A stretch of DNA of 64,000 bases from Pyrenophora tritici-repentis (GCF_003171515.1 NC_089396.1:2170001-2234000); one strand, 5' to 3'. Counted from the first letter of the stretch, positions 23,294 to 35,630 are shown. Numbers and translations are program-made. Notes: generated from the sequence alone by a model not told the origin.

Positions 23294-25399
23294 CTACTTC
23301 TTGATGCCCACGACGACGAGGTTGCGTGGACTATATTTGTACTCGAATACGGGTTCCACCCATGCATGCTCGACATCATCTTGCTCTTTGAGCCACAGAT
23401 ATCGGTCCGTGACGACAACTGCTTCGACCACGCCGGCGCTAAATGCCATTAAACTCCACATGACACTCAACTCCTTCTTTCTCTCGGTATACCTCACTTC
23501 ATAATCCCGGATATCGTCATCTGTAAGGCCATCCATTTTCCCTTTGATGAAAGTGGGATCGACTTCGCAGAACGAGTTCTCGGCCGTGAGTTTGGCCAGC
23601 GCTGCGCGTACGTACGAGACGAAATCGCTGTAGGCGAATTTGCGCAGTGTGCCAATGGTGAGCGGTGTAGTGGTGCCATCAGAGGATAGACCAGGGCCGA
23701 GGCCGCTAGGTGGTGTCCAGTTTACTTGTGAGGTATGGCCATTTGCAGAGACGGCGCTGCCGGTGAGACCTTGCTCGTCGAGAGGAGCCGAAACGACGCC
23801 GCGATCGAGGAAGATGCGCTGGAGTAGAGCACGATAGAAATGGCGGGTGAAGAAGAGTTCCGAGTCAGAAGCACCCCAGTTGAAGGGTGCTTGGACGGCC
23901 ATCATTCGGGCTGTGATATTAAGGCGCACACCTTTGGGTTGTTCTATCTCCTCCCCACTTTCCGATGGTTCAAGTGGAGTATGTGGTAGAGTGTAGTTTG
24001 CGAGCTTCTCTGACATCGGGAATCCGTTTGGATCAAAGGCTTTGGATGTAGACTCCAGTCGTGGATGATTCGGCCGAAGCGTGGGTAGCTTGTACGTTGG
24101 CGGGCCAAGACGTTCGGTAACGAGGTTGTAACAACAGCCTACCATTGCGACAGCGGAGATGTGGGAATTCAGTAGCATCGAACGTAGTCCATAGTGAACG
24201 AGGTTTCCGCAGGAATGAAGTGAGATAACCATTGCGTTCACATCCTTGGGCTTGGGAACGGCCTTCAAGTCGGTAGCTTCTGCGACCACAGCTTCCCCTG
24301 AAGACACGAGTTCCTCTGGCACATTTGAGCTGTCAAGCACTTGGTCAATGACTGGTGTGAGGTCGCCGCCTTGGATGATGTGCTCGACATATTGAACACT
24401 TCCATTACCGTCGTTGTATATTTGGAGTGTAGAAGTCTTCGTGGCTTGACCTACGTCAGCAATCTCCTTCTCCTTCGAAGACGCTTGTGGCGGATGAACT
24501 GTGCAACCATCGTAATCACACTTCACTCCATTCTGAGGCGTTGGAGAAGCTACCGGGTCAGTTTCGATAGAATCTGGTAGACCTTTGCTTTCGCCATTCG
24601 TCCCGGGCTCTGCACTGATTGCAGACGGGTCATTAGTCGTGTTGCCTTTCTTTGATTTTCCAAGCTTGGCTCGATACTCCTTCTTGTTCCTCATCACAAT
24701 TGGCTTTGCAACCAGCTTGGCTAGAATATCCATGTTTTTTGCTCCATCGATATTGTGTTGTTTGCTTTCTACAGCGACGATATGCTTGGAGTATGGAGAA
24801 GCGGCGAGCGCTCTTCCAAGATAGTTCTGGCCTGAACCGAAATCCACAAGATGGGTTATTGGCTTCCTGTTAGACTCTGCTATCTCAGAGGTAAGCCTGT
24901 CAATGTAGCGTGCAAAGTTGTCAACTTCGTGCACTTTCTTGACCTTCATTCCCATAGCAATATGGCGTGGTAGTGCAGTCTTCTGGGGCTCAAGAGTTGA
25001 GTTTGGAGGAGGAAAGTCGCGCGCTAACAGATGCTTCCGCACAGTTTTGATGTACTGTAGCAGCTCCTCTGGAGGTGCAGGACCATTGCGCCAAACCTCA
25101 CTACCATTGTCAAATTGGGTGAGGTCTTCCCTCATCAATAGGTCCAAGATTTCCATGATATCCCTCGTCTTGAACCATTCTCTCCATGACTGAGGTAAGA
25201 TATGCGAGTAAAGATCAGGTGACCTAGTGTAGAAGTCGAGGATATGGACACCGCCACAGAGAGTCTGAAGAAGCCATGAGGAAGTTGAAAACTTTAGCAA
25301 TGACTCGACGTATTCATCGGTATCTCTGAAATCCGGAGGGAGGGGTAGGGGCGTATCCGGACCCATTGTTTCATCCCAATCCTTTCGTTCTTCCTTCAC
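23294..25399 (-). CDS. METTL25/RRNAD1-like methyltransferase
   Basis: Single exon, 701 aa; the second ATG at codon 12 (MGPDTPLPLPP) is an equally good start. The SAM-binding motif I reads HLVDFGSGQNYLGRALA near residue 195, followed by an acidic-aromatic strand (HIVAVESK), as in the Methyltransf_32 family that includes METTL25 and RRNAD1. Later conserved blocks are SLHSCGNLVHYG and VGCCYNLVTER, the latter characteristic of this family. A charged, low-complexity insert separates the blocks. The substrate in fungi is not known to me. Only 250 bp separates it from the divergent TLG1, so the two probably share a promoter region. Confidence 0.8.
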   Translation of the reverse strand: MKEERKDWDETMGPDTPLPLPPDFRDTDEYVESLLKFSTSSWLLQTLCGGVHILDFYTRSPDLYSHILPQSWREWFKTRDIMEILDLLMREDLTQFDNGSEVWRNGPAPPEELLQYIKTVRKHLLARDFPPPNSTLEPQKTALPRHIAMGMKVKKVHEVDNFARYIDRLTSEIAESNRKPITHLVDFGSGQNYLGRALAASPYSKHIVAVESKQHNIDGAKNMDILAKLVAKPIVMRNKKEYRAKLGKSKKGNTTNDPSAISAEPGTNGESKGLPDSIETDPVASPTPQNGVKCDYDGCTVHPPQASSKEKEIADVGQATKTSTLQIYNDGNGSVQYVEHIIQGGDLTPVIDQVLDSSNVPEELVSSGEAVVAEATDLKAVPKPKDVNAMVISLHSCGNLVHYGLRSMLLNSHISAVAMVGCCYNLVTERLGPPTYKLPTLRPNHPRLESTSKAFDPNGFPMSEKLANYTLPHTPLEPSESGEEIEQPKGVRLNITARMMAVQAPFNWGASDSELFFTRHFYRALLQRIFLDRGVVSAPLDEQGLTGSAVSANGHTSQVNWTPPSGLGPGLSSDGTTTPLTIGTLRKFAYSDFVSYVRAALAKLTAENSFCEVDPTFIKGKMDGLTDDDIRDYEVRYTERKKELSVMWSLMAFSAGVVEAVVVTDRYLWLKEQDDVEHAWVEPVFEYKYSPRNLVVVGIKK

Positions 25400-25649
25400 A
25401 CCGGGTTGGTTTTCTCCGTTTGTTGATTCTCAAGGACTGTCGCGCCATCAGGTAAACATGGTGGTGTTCGTGACTCGCATGGTCAATTTTCTTGGGAAGG
25501 TGGGTCCGTGCCGAGCCTCGGTGTTGGGGCGCGTCATACGGTAGCGAGCACTTGGACAATCGACCAGGACAAACATCATCTCACGCCTCAACACGCTCCT
25601 TTGCCTCACAACTAGAATTAATAGTAAATTCGGTGTCGCGCAGGTCACG

Positions 25650-26482
25650 ATGATGTCAGGACAAAATGATGAGGATCCTTTCCTCCAGGTTCAGGCGTAA
25701 GACTTGCTCCTTATCTGTCTAAGCAGCTTCATTAACTCCTTGTAGAGACGTCTTGTCTGCCCTCAACACTGCGCGACCCCTGTTCAAATCATATCTACGT
25801 ATACGATCCTCAGCATCTTCAGCCAATAGCCCCGAACTGCGAGAAGCCCGTAGCGAGCTAGAACAAACGCTCCAGGACCTCAGTCAGGACCTTGAAGACC
25901 TTGTAGAAAGTGTCAAGGCAGTAGAACATGACCCCTATCGCTTCGGCTTGGAGATTGACGAGGTTGAGCGACGGAGAAGATTGGTCAAGGAGGTTGGCCA
26001 TGAGATTGAGAACATGCGCGAGGAGCTACAGCAGACAGTCGAGCACGCGAAGAACAAGGGCAAGAGCGCTGCGAATGGCGATATGCTGCCCGATCCAGAC
26101 TCGTTCGAGGAAGAGGATACGTACGCGGCATTTGAGCAGGAACGACAGATGGAGCTTATGCACGAGCAGGATGAAGCTCTAGATGGCGTCTTCCGCACCG
26201 TCGGCAACCTGCGACAGCAAGCCGACGACATGGGTCGCGAGCTCGAAGAACAAGGCGAATTGCTCAACGACGTAGATACCGTGGCAGACCGGGTCGGCGG
26301 AAAGCTCCAAACGGGTCTCAAGAAGGTCGGCTGGGTCATCAAGCAGAACGAAGGTGCGTAAGCTGAAACACGTGTCACATGCCCTGCTGATTGTTTCCAC
26401 TGTAGACTCATGGTCCAGTTGCTGCATCGGTGTTCTGATTTTCGTCTTAATCCTGCTTCTCGTCCTTCTTCTCATCCTCTGA
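25650..26482 (+). CDS. TLG1: Syntaxin-6-type t-SNARE Tlg1, three exons
   Basis: Model join(25650..25696, 25746..26353, 26406..26482), 243 aa, phases consistent. Tlg1 is a Qc-SNARE in fusion of endosome-derived vesicles with the trans-Golgi. The N-terminus has the syntaxin-6 helical domain beginning DPFLQVQADVLSALNTA, split by intron 1. The SNARE motif follows (DEALDGVFRTVGNLRQQADD, then GELLNDVDTVADRVGGKL). The last exon supplies the tail anchor: WSSCCIGVLIFVLILLLVLL and stop. Without exon 3 the protein would end two residues into the intron and lack a membrane anchor. A second ATG immediately follows the first, so the start is uncertain by one codon. Confidence 0.92.
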
Positions 26483-27319
26483 ACGCGCAATCATTGCATC
26501 TCAAAACCTTAGACTCGGCCGGGTACATGCTCGCCCGTGTATGCAAATGCCGAGCCCTCAATGCCGGAGCACATACCCCAGCTTGGCGCCAATTACCTCA
26601 CCATCAGAAGGCTGCCTTGCAGTTTAGGGCCATCAGCTTCAAGATATCATCTCATTGGGTCTAAAGCTTCTGGAACCGTTCGTTACTATATTCGCAATGG
26701 TATACGTATGACGCAGACGCCGTCGCAACCCCTGCCTGATCCCGTTTCTGTAGCGTGGTTCACGTTGCCGGCGCTATCCCTACTCGGGCAATCTCCGGCT
26801 CCGGGGTAATCCATCGACACGTGCAGTTAGCATTGTCCATGGCAGAACCTCACGCAACTAGTCTTCTCCAGCTATCAGGACTGTCGTGTATCATCATCAC
26901 CATGATATTTAGTGTTCAGAATGATTTGGAGGCAACCGAGCAATGTCGGCATAGTGCGAGAGTGTTGGGCGTATGTTGGGCTTGTGTTGACACCGATCAG
27001 GACCCACAGGTTCCCTCATCGACAGCATTCCTGACGTCTCATCGTCGCACAGAGCTTTCACAATTAGAAACATGTATTGAAGAGGCTCTGGAATGCACCC
27101 TGCAGGTATGGAGCACGATGATAGCGTTGCTCTGAGACACGTCTTGTATGAGATGCCCAGCTTCCTCCAACACTTTCACGAAAATCATACTTGCACTGGC
27201 CATCATTGACCGACTTTTGCTTTTTTGTCACTTGCCAACGAGTCACACTCTTTAATATTCGTTTAATGTTTTTGCTATAGACACGGTCTTTACCTCGCGC
27301 GTACACTGTCTCCCACTGG
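26483..27319. other. Intergenic between TLG1 and four-TM protein gene
   Basis: A 126-codon open frame at 26755-27135 lacks recognisable features and is probably chance. Nothing else seen. Confidence 0.45.
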
Positions 27320-29130
27320 ATGGCTGGATCAGACACTGACAGTAGCGAAGCTCGACAGCCGCTCAACAACCTCAAAATATACAAAAAAATCCCGCGCCGG
27401 AAGGTAACTCTGATTATCATTACAGTCCTTTTAAATATCCTCACTTGGAGTGCTCTTGTCAGTCTCGTCGCCTCTGTTGTTCAGACCGCATCCGATCTGA
27501 CGGATACTACGAGCATTGCGCCATTAATCTTGACCTCGATATCGGTACGTCTAGATAGGCCCTTCAGTTTAGACTACGAACTAAGAACCTCAGGCTCTGG
27601 CGACATTTGTATACGTTCTCGTCCATACCATCTTCTCTTTCAAGCAGAAGACATGGGAGCTACAAAGGCAAATCACGTCCGCCGTTGACAGAACCTTTTA
27701 CTTTGCCATTCGTATTGCAGCATCACTATGTGCACTTTGGCTGCTTACTTCTGGGTGGAACATGATTCTTGTGGCAAGAAGGCCTGTCTGCTTGCAGAAA
27801 GCGCCTGGACTACAAAGTTTCGAGTATGGCACAACCTGCCAGTTGAGCCGTATTAGCATAGCTTTCGCTGCCATCGCACTGTCAGTAACGCGTTAGTGTT
27901 TCAGGAGTTGTCACTGACAAAGACACCAGAACTGCATCATGTGCTCTTTTCGGCATGCTTGCTGTTGTCAGCCGGCCTTTTGAGGCTCATTTGTTCAAAC
28001 ATGGTTACCAACTGCCTACTGATTCAGATTCTATACCGTCACTTTCCCGAACTAATACTACGTCGCCACCAATGTCTGTGAGTGTAGAGAAATACGAGCG
28101 TGGTCGGGGCCGACGGCGGCCCACTTCGATTGAGAGTGCCAACTCATCCGACTCCTCGAGCGCCAACGCATCTACGATCCATTTGAGTAATAGCCCACCG
28201 CCCATGTCTTCCCATTCTAGAACTTCCAGCTCGTTATCTCGACCCCCTCATCTATCGGGACCAGCCAGAAACCCAATCTTCGGACAACCATCAATACAAG
28301 CGCAATACGCACCCTCCACATGGCGTGCTATCCATCCTGCAGCGTCGACGATGCCTATATCGCGCTCTTACCCTCACTTGCCTAGCGCTTCAATGTCCCA
28401 CCGGAGCCTGCACTCGCACTCCTCGATATCGCTCACCCGCCCCACACGCCTTAGCTATGCAACGCCACCTGGAACCTCAAGCTCGAGTGGGTCTAGTCGC
28501 CCAGACAGCCGCGATGAAGTGTCTCCTGGAGAAGGCGATGTAGAAGCAAGGGCAACTGCTAGTGAAATTGCATTTGCCCTCGTAAATGGAACAGAGATAC
28601 CAGGCACGTTACGTCCCAAAGAGCAGACCGGACACTCGCGCACAGTCAGTGCACCAAACACCACTGCCGGAGCTCCTCAACCATACCACTCCGGCCGCAT
28701 GGCCAAGGGCTGGAAGCCACAACTTCAAGAAATAAGCCCCTCGAAAGACCGCGCGGGAGCAGCAAAGCACTTGCAACTTGCACGCAGCACATCAACAGGT
28801 TTTCTCGATCGCTTCAGTCCCGACAGCAGTCCCGATGCCAGCCCCAACAACGACATTAGGATGCCATACCAACCTTTCGGAAACGACCCCAACATCCAAA
28901 ACTCCATTCAAGAACCACCACGAGTCCGACAACTGAAATCTGCGCGGAAACATTCTAGGATCTCTAGTGCACCTACTCCGGCAGAAGCTGCACAGGTCAT
29001 GGTTATGAGGATGCCAGAGGATCTTCAGACACATCATACTAGGTCGAAGAGCGCGGATGCAGGACTCATGATGAGGCTTCCTTTTGAAGCTATCAAGAAT
29101 AAGCCGTTGCCTAGGATCGCTATTCTGTAG
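27320..29130 (+). CDS. Four-TM membrane protein with long disordered tail, three exons
   Basis: Model join(27320..27544, 27594..27880, 27930..29130), 570 aa, phases consistent with GTACGT/CAG and GTCAGT/CAG junctions. I do not recognise a named family. The first 200 residues hold four hydrophobic segments: VTLIIITVLLNILTWSALV, APLILTSISALATFVYVLV, FAIRIAASLCALWLLTSGW, and ISIAFAAIALLTASCALFG. The remaining 370 residues are Ser/Pro/Arg-rich, predicted disordered and rich in possible phosphorylation sites (RTSSSLSRPP, KSADAG). The layout suggests a fungal plasma- or endomembrane protein with a cytoplasmic regulatory tail; function unknown. Splicing is needed to keep segments 2 to 4 in frame, which supports it as a real gene. 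Confidence 0.7.
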
Positions 29131-31424
29131 CCTGGATTGTGAGATTATTCGACTTGTCATGTGACCCCGACTTCATCGCGTTGGTTTCGATGAGATTCGG
29201 GCTAGCAGCGGAACCACATCCATCTCCCCCCAACGGACATCACCCGGACGACGGACACTACACCGCCCGTCTGCGCGTCTGCGCGTCTGCAACCGGTTTC
29301 CCCTCAAGCGTACTGAATCCACGCTTGGTCATGGAGTTCCAGTTAGTCCGGCGCGGGGGTCAGCAGCGCCACCCGTCAGCTTACAGCAAACGATGGATGA
29401 CATTTCACAATAGCGGCAAGATCCTACTGGCCACTCTGCCCTCGATGTAAGCAGCATTTATCGATAATGGCTTCACTTGGCACCACTAGATGCGTTTTCC
29501 AACCCAAAAACTCTGCTGTCCAGGTGCATGCTTTTTTGTAAGCTGTGGCGAGTAGGCGACCTCCGTTGGGGATGGGTCTTGTCTCAGATTCTGCAGCTTG
29601 CGGAGGCTTGCAGGAACTGTAGCCTGAGAAGGATATGGGTCGGTGGATACTTGGCGTGGGCGCTGGGAACATGGCACGAGATGGCTTGGATCTCGCTTGG
29701 AGCTCACGTCACTCTCACGGACTCTGTTTGCCATTCAAATCACCATACCCCATGGGATCTGTAAGCTGCGGATTGACGCCAAAATGAGAGGACTAGGCAG
29801 TGGTGGCGCAGATACAGTACCAATAAGACGAGCAAGATGGAGTATAGGTGGTGTGAGGTGATTGCCGATGAGGAGGCAGCGGCTTTTATGGCCATGTGTG
29901 GTTGAGATTACGAAGCAGCAGCCTCCCATGAACGGAATAGGAGGGGGGTTGTATGAATAAACTTCCAAAATACAATAACAAACACTGTTGTGTCATCACT
30001 CGATTCGATTAGAGCCCCAGCAAAGAGTCACTAACACGAAGATATGCCACCGGACAGATGAGTGAGAGCCGATACTTAGCGTCAGGAATGCGAATCACAA
30101 CAGCACATGGGCAGAAGTATATACATCGGAACCTCACCACGACATAAGCGTAGGGGGATATGGTGCTATAATATCCTCTTATATACCCCGCCGCATATAC
30201 CACAGGTATCATCATGGAGAAATTACATACTTTGCTCAGCCCAGTTGCTGTTTTTGTAGCTTAGTGTGGATTCGCTAATCTGACATGCCAAGGAAGTGGA
30301 CCCTAGGTAGGCGGGGATTCGGGCGGAAAGAGGAAGAGGTGTAGGAAGGGCCGAGTGTGGGATGGTGGTCGGGTGCCACCAACATAGTGGGAGGGGGAAA
30401 AGTTACGTAAAAACCCATTTGTGAGAGAGAAGGGCTTGAAGATGGATTGGGTAGGACTGTCTGCGGGAGAGTCATTGGTGATGACCGGATCAGAGAGTGA
30501 TTTGTAGATTTCATGAGCGAGAAGGACAATGTAGGTCTACTATTGTTGGTGTGCAATGCTCTACACACGAAACCGAAGAACCAGTTCAGTAATCACCTAT
30601 ACCGGCGTGTTAATAAGTGGCTGAGGCTTTAAGCCCCAATCCAGATATGAGCTAACTAACGTTACATAGGAATTTGATGTCTTACACAACCCTGTAAACG
30701 CAAACCAGGTCGATCAGATCATCACACGTGGAATAAATGAGTCGTAGAATTCGGGGAGGCGGACCGTATGTGCATGTGTTGTTGCTTACGTGAGGGGATT
30801 GTCTCTCGATCTGCAAGGCACGAGATCTTGTCCTCCCCTGGTAAGCTTACCAGTGCCTAGGTAGGTATGCTACCGGATGTGGACGGTGTTACGAGATGGA
30901 AAACGCATACACAACCCGTGGACGAGCAGAGGACGATTGAAAGACATTCACAATGTCATTCTATCATGGCTTGGGTTCAACCCAGCAGGTTTCAGGAAGA
31001 TTGCTTGCCTACCAATAAACCGAAGTTGTTATGTCATACTAACCCCTAGGATTAATCATTGGCTGGCTTCTAGAATGTCTGTAATCTGACCTCAGCAGAT
31101 ATTGGCAGGTGAGAGAAGAAAGAGAGATGGCATGTGGACGTTCGATGACTGACCAAGTGTGTTACACGCCACCAACTGTGTGTGATGGCCGTGGAAGGAC
31201 TTGGTGAAGTTGGTGGATGAGAAGAAGCATCGAGAAATGAGGGAGTTAGGTAACGAGAATTCACCCGTGATGAAGAAAGAGATGGAGGGAAAGGCAGTAC
31301 GCCTAATATCAAGGCAAAGTGTATAAAGATACCCACCGTCCCCTCCTCCCTTTCATTCCATCCTCATCAACCCATTCCATTCCAATCCACCACCTCCAAC
31401 TAACCCCCCAAACCCCCATCCAAA
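29131..31424. other. 2.3-kb region without recognised gene
   Basis: No reading frame here has signal, domain or splice support. A TCTGCGCG direct repeat near 29272 and scattered low-complexity are the only structure noted. The right end is the promoter of the four-Cys secreted protein. Confidence 0.45.
31322..31327 (+). promoter_or_regulatory. TATA box of the secreted four-Cys protein gene
   Basis: TATAAA about 98 bp upstream of the ATG, followed by a strongly pyrimidine-rich leader (CCCTCCTCCCTTTC). This layout is typical of highly expressed fungal genes. Confidence 0.5.
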
Positions 31425-31879
31425 ATGCAGCCCATCACCTTCCTCACCGCCGCCCTCCTCACCCTCACCACCACCGCCTCCCCTCTCCTCGCCACCGAAG
31501 AAAAACGACAAGTCCCCGAAGGCGCTCCCCGCGTCTACGCCCGCTTCTATGGCGACGGCGGCTGCAACACCGCATGGCTGGAAGACACCGTTTTCTTGCA
31601 GTCTGGTACGCGCGGGCTGGCTGGATGTCAGGACTTGACTGTTGGACCGTTTGCTAGCACTTTCTTTGATTACAACAACTTTAATGCTACTGGTGAGTGA
31701 GAAAGCGAAGAGGGTGTATAGGCATGAAAAGCTGACAGTGCATGTTTTTTTTAGTCCGATTCTTCAACCTCCCTTGCTCGCAGCTTACTTCTGTCAACTC
31801 TGGGAACCACATCGATATTGCGCCTGGTGCTGCTCCTGGGTGTAAGGCTTTGGCTATCAGGTCTTGGATTACTTTGTAA
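31425..31879 (+). CDS. Small secreted four-Cys protein with Kex2 site, two exons
   Basis: Model join(31425..31692, 31755..31879), 130 aa; intron with GTGAGT donor and a T-rich TTTTTTTTAG acceptor. The N-terminus MQPITFLTAALLTLTTTASP is a signal peptide. A KR dipeptide at the end of LLATEEKR is a likely Kex2 cleavage site, giving a mature protein starting QVPEGAP. The mature part is compact, about 100 residues, with four Cys (GGCNTA, AGCQDL, LPCSQL, PGCKAL), so two disulfides are possible. No named family recognised; it looks like a small secreted protein. A TATA box and pyrimidine-rich leader upstream support a strong promoter. Confidence 0.75.
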
Positions 31880-33114
31880 TCAGGTATCTATCCTTCATGC
31901 CGCTCAGTCTCATTAGAGACTGGGGGCTGATGAATCGGATGTAGGCAAGAGAGTGGAAGGAAGACAGGAAGAGGAAGGTGCAGTAAACCGGGTCCAACAC
32001 TCCAGTTTACCGTCACGGGTGTTATTTCCTTTGGTCGTACAGTCACTCCTTTACAAGAAATTTAAAGATGTTTGGGGATGCCCCCGCTTGAGTATTGGTG
32101 TATTCCGGCGTGTGAGCTTGCTTAAGTGATGTTTCCACATGTGCATTGGTTTGTTCTATGAATGGGATTACGTCTAGTGATTGTTGCAGAAGGGATGGAG
32201 CAAGCAGGGCAGTGATATATATCATCACTCCATCTCACTAGAAGTAGTTTCCAACTCCACCCCTGTTCCGAAATCTATAACGGCGCCGCTGTGACTTTAT
32301 TCTATATATAACGGACCTCGTCCATGCCACCAGACTGCGATATAGAGTATTTCTCTCTTGAGAGAACTTTCATCTGCCCACATCAGTGGGGTAGTTGTAA
32401 AGAGTTGGCGGTGTTCCCGACCACTCTGCCATACTACCCCATAACACGCAATCTACTCTCTCTTTTGCGACTCATAGATCTGCGCAGCAAATATCTCCTA
32501 GAATCCGACAACGAGTAAGCAACTACTTCTACCTCAACAAGCAAACCCCTCTTGCATCCCCAGAGCGAGGCTTGAGCAATCAGCCGCTTTCTATACACTC
32601 TAAAATCAAGCAGAGGATGCGGTCATGTCTGGTGAGTACTTCCCATCTCTTTTTCCCCCTCCCGTAGTTACAACGTCCGACTCTAAAACTCATCCCGCAA
32701 CACCACCCCCACCCTAACGTAACCACAGGTTCGGAGAAAGTGCGTCGAGCGTATAAGAACTGATACCAAGGTCGCGCATAGGTGCCTGGAACCCTCTACC
32801 AGAACGAACAACATGTCAAACTATAATGTCAAAATACCCGTGTAGCGGGAGCCGCACATAACGAAGACCACATTGCCGTCGCTGAGCACGAGAAGACGCT
32901 CGAGAACTAGGAAAACAACAAGGACATGCAGAAGGTGAACAAGAACAAGCAAGCTCTCAATATGACCGAGAAGAAGTGGTGGCTGAGCAGGTTATTTGAT
33001 ATTAGTATTATGTAGTCGTAGTTCAGTCTTATGTAACCTTCTCTTCACATGTTCGCTTAGTTACAAAACCGTGACTACTCATCAGCCCACCTCCTCCAAC
33101 ATCTTAGCCCTTTC
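31880..33114. other. Convergent intergenic region with a possible decayed small gene
   Basis: Apart from the possible relict at 32625-33003, nothing is recognised. Confidence 0.45.
32625..33003 (+). pseudogene. Possible relict of a small con-6-like gene
   Basis: An ATG with MSG is followed by a good intron (GTGAGT at 32632, CACAG at 32728) and then SEKVRRAYKN before a stop. About 75 bp further on, a frame reads RVAGAAHNEDHIAVAEHEKT, a TAG, and a lysine-rich continuation. Position and spacing recall the conidiation protein con-6 family (short first exon, then repeated N-x-x-x-S-x-E-A-K motifs). Frames are broken by at least two lesions. This is a weak resemblance judged by eye, and the stretch could be plain noncoding DNA. 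Confidence 0.25.
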
Positions 33115-35495
33115 TCAAAACAGTGCATCATCCCCAAAAGCCTTGGCATACATACCCAGCGCCTTGACGGGGAAAATAAACTTGTAGTTTGGATAAGAAA
33201 TCATACTGTTCTCAGTGTTAGCAAATATCCCCAAGCACAACATCACCCCCATGAAAACTTACCAAGACTTATTAAACACGCCCTCAATCGCCTCCTGCAA
33301 CCACTCGCCATTCCCTTGCTGCCTCTCCATAATCAGCTTCACCGCCCTCCTCAACGGCTCCTTCTCCGGGTAACCCCCCTCAAGCAGTGCAATAACCACC
33401 CACGCAGTCTGCACAACCTGGCTGCGAGGGTGCTGATGCCAAACACCCTGTTCGCAACTCTTATACGTTTCGCCCCACCCCCCATCCTCCATCTGGCGGT
33501 CTAGGAAAAACTGACACGCACGACGCACACGCTCGCTATTACTATACTGTTCGCCCGAGCACTTGAGCGACTCGAGCGCAAACATGCCGGCGTAGGTGAA
33601 GCAGATGCCCCAGCTACCGTACCAGGAGCCATCCGGGCGCTGCGAGCTGCGGATGTAGCCTACAGCGCGGTCGCGGAAGGCGGAGATTTCCTGGGCGCGG
33701 TAATTGGGGAAGTGGGTTTGGAACATGTGGAGGCCGGTTACGACGGCGGTTGTGCATTCTGGGTAGTCGTATTCAATCATGATGCGGCCGAAGACTTCGG
33801 CCGCGTTGAGGTGCTCGAGGAGTTCGCTGCCGCGCGTGGGCTCGTAGGTGGCGACGCCGCCCGAGGCGTTTTGCATGGTGAGGAGGACGTCGATGGCGAG
33901 TTTTAGGCGGTTGTCGGGGATGAGTGAGGGGTAGTTGTTGCGGTTTTGGAGGATGAGGATGCTCTTGAGGGCTTCGGCTGTGCAGTCGCTGACTGTGTAG
34001 CTTTGCTTGCGAGTGCTGAAACCCCAGGCGCCTTTGCGTTGTTGACGGTAGCAGGCGTGTTGGTCTCTGCTTTCTTCGAGAATTTGCTGGTCTTCTAGGA
34101 ACTCGAGCACCTTTGCAAGCATTGGTGTCCATTTTTCGTCTTTGGAGAAACCGCATGCTTCCACGGCCTGGGCCACAAACGCAATGTCCCATGTTTGTAC
34201 ACCGTTTGTTCCGTTCATGAGCATGCCCTCATCCTTGACCCACAAGAACTCTGGAAGTGTCTTGAGATGCTCCTTGAAGGCGTGGCAGTTGGGACCGTCT
34301 CTGATGTACACACACAAAGTGTTCATGGGTCCATTCACCGGGCCAAGGTTCGCATAGTCGGTATTTTCATCCTCGGCTTGGATGAGCCACCATACATGCT
34401 CTTCAGCACGCTTGATCATCCAGTTGGGTCGAAGGTAGGGAATCCAAATAGCGACTATGAACCAAAACAGAAACTTGAGAAACCAAGTCTTCGGATGATA
34501 GTTGTCCGTATCGGCGATCGTATTCCGACGTGCATCAAAGTTGATAGTCTCATACGGTTCCATCAATAACTCCGCCCGTAGCTGGCTTGTCAAGTCATTC
34601 AACGGATACGACCATTTCCTCGAATAGATAAAACACATGGGCAGAAAGACCTGTCGCATATGTATCCACCACCGCCAAGGAGCAATAGGGACCCAATCTG
34701 GAAGCAGCCACAGCTCAGGCGGACAAGGATTGACGACATCCCAATGTGTCACACCCATCACGCTCAGCCAGAATTTTGCCCAATGAGGCGCATTCAAGGC
34801 ACCACCCAGTTTCCAAAGCGTCTTGCGTGCCTTGACCATTCGCGGGTCTTCTGCGTCTGCACCAAGCAGCCTGAGCACAGTGTAGTTCATAGCTGTTCCG
34901 AACACGGTACTCTCCCCCTCGATGTGTAACCCCCACCCGCCATCTTCGGGATGCGCTCGTGCAAAGAGGTAGTTTTTTATTTCGATCGCATGCGACGCTG
35001 GAATTGGTGTCTCGGTGACATACCAGGTAATGACGAGGCCGGGGAGGAGAAACATGGGGCCTCCATATTCGCAGCCCCAGTTTCCAGGGGGTAGTTGGAG
35101 TTCGGAGAAGAAAGAAAGGCCATTGGCGGCGGCTTCGAGGGGCGTCTTTGCGGGCTTGAGGTCTGGTTGTTCCTGTGTTGTTGTATGTCAGTCTCACTTC
35201 AGTCGTTAGGAGGGACATATAACTATAGAGAGCATAGTTGAGTCTGGCGCAAACATACCGTATCAAGACCCAGAAAGTACTTGTCCGCTGTGCTTTGCGG
35301 CCAGGCCTTCATCTCCTCGTCGCTCGTCAAGTAATGCCAAGTTTGACATCCGCGGTCGTCTTTTAGCCTCCATCGCGAGTAGTCCGTCTTCTCATGTCCC
35401 TCCTTGCTCTTGACCACCCCTACGGCATCATCTATTATCTTCTGGCTTGCACCACGCTTCGTAACGCCATTGGTTGTGCCATTGACCTGTGTCAT
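33115..35495 (-). CDS. ERG7: Lanosterol synthase (oxidosqualene cyclase), three exons
   Basis: Model complement(33115..33205, 33263..35172, 35259..35495), 745 aa, close to the usual length of fungal ERG7. It cyclises 2,3-oxidosqualene to lanosterol in ergosterol synthesis, at the ER or lipid droplets. Seen: the catalytic DCTAE motif ([11 protein letters not shown]), several QW repeats ([41 protein letters not shown]) and the conserved C-terminus [15 protein letters not shown] supplied by the last exon. Without exon 3 the protein would end just after FNKSW in the intron. Only 135 bp separates the ATG from the left end of a Fot1-type transposon, so the distal promoter has been displaced by 2.1 kb. 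An uninserted allele would be informative. Confidence 0.95.
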
Positions 35496-35630
35496 CGTGT
35501 ACGGTTTGTTAACAAGATTCGTATTATCTTCCTGGGCTCATTGCACGGTCATGGAAAAGTCGTAGTGGAACAGCTGTATACTTTCGTTGCGGTGAAGGGT
35601 CTAAATCGCCGATCTTGGCAGCGACGCGTA

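Noticed and set aside
26755..27135. 126-codon open frame on the plus strand
   Set aside because: No protein features or splice context; judged chance.
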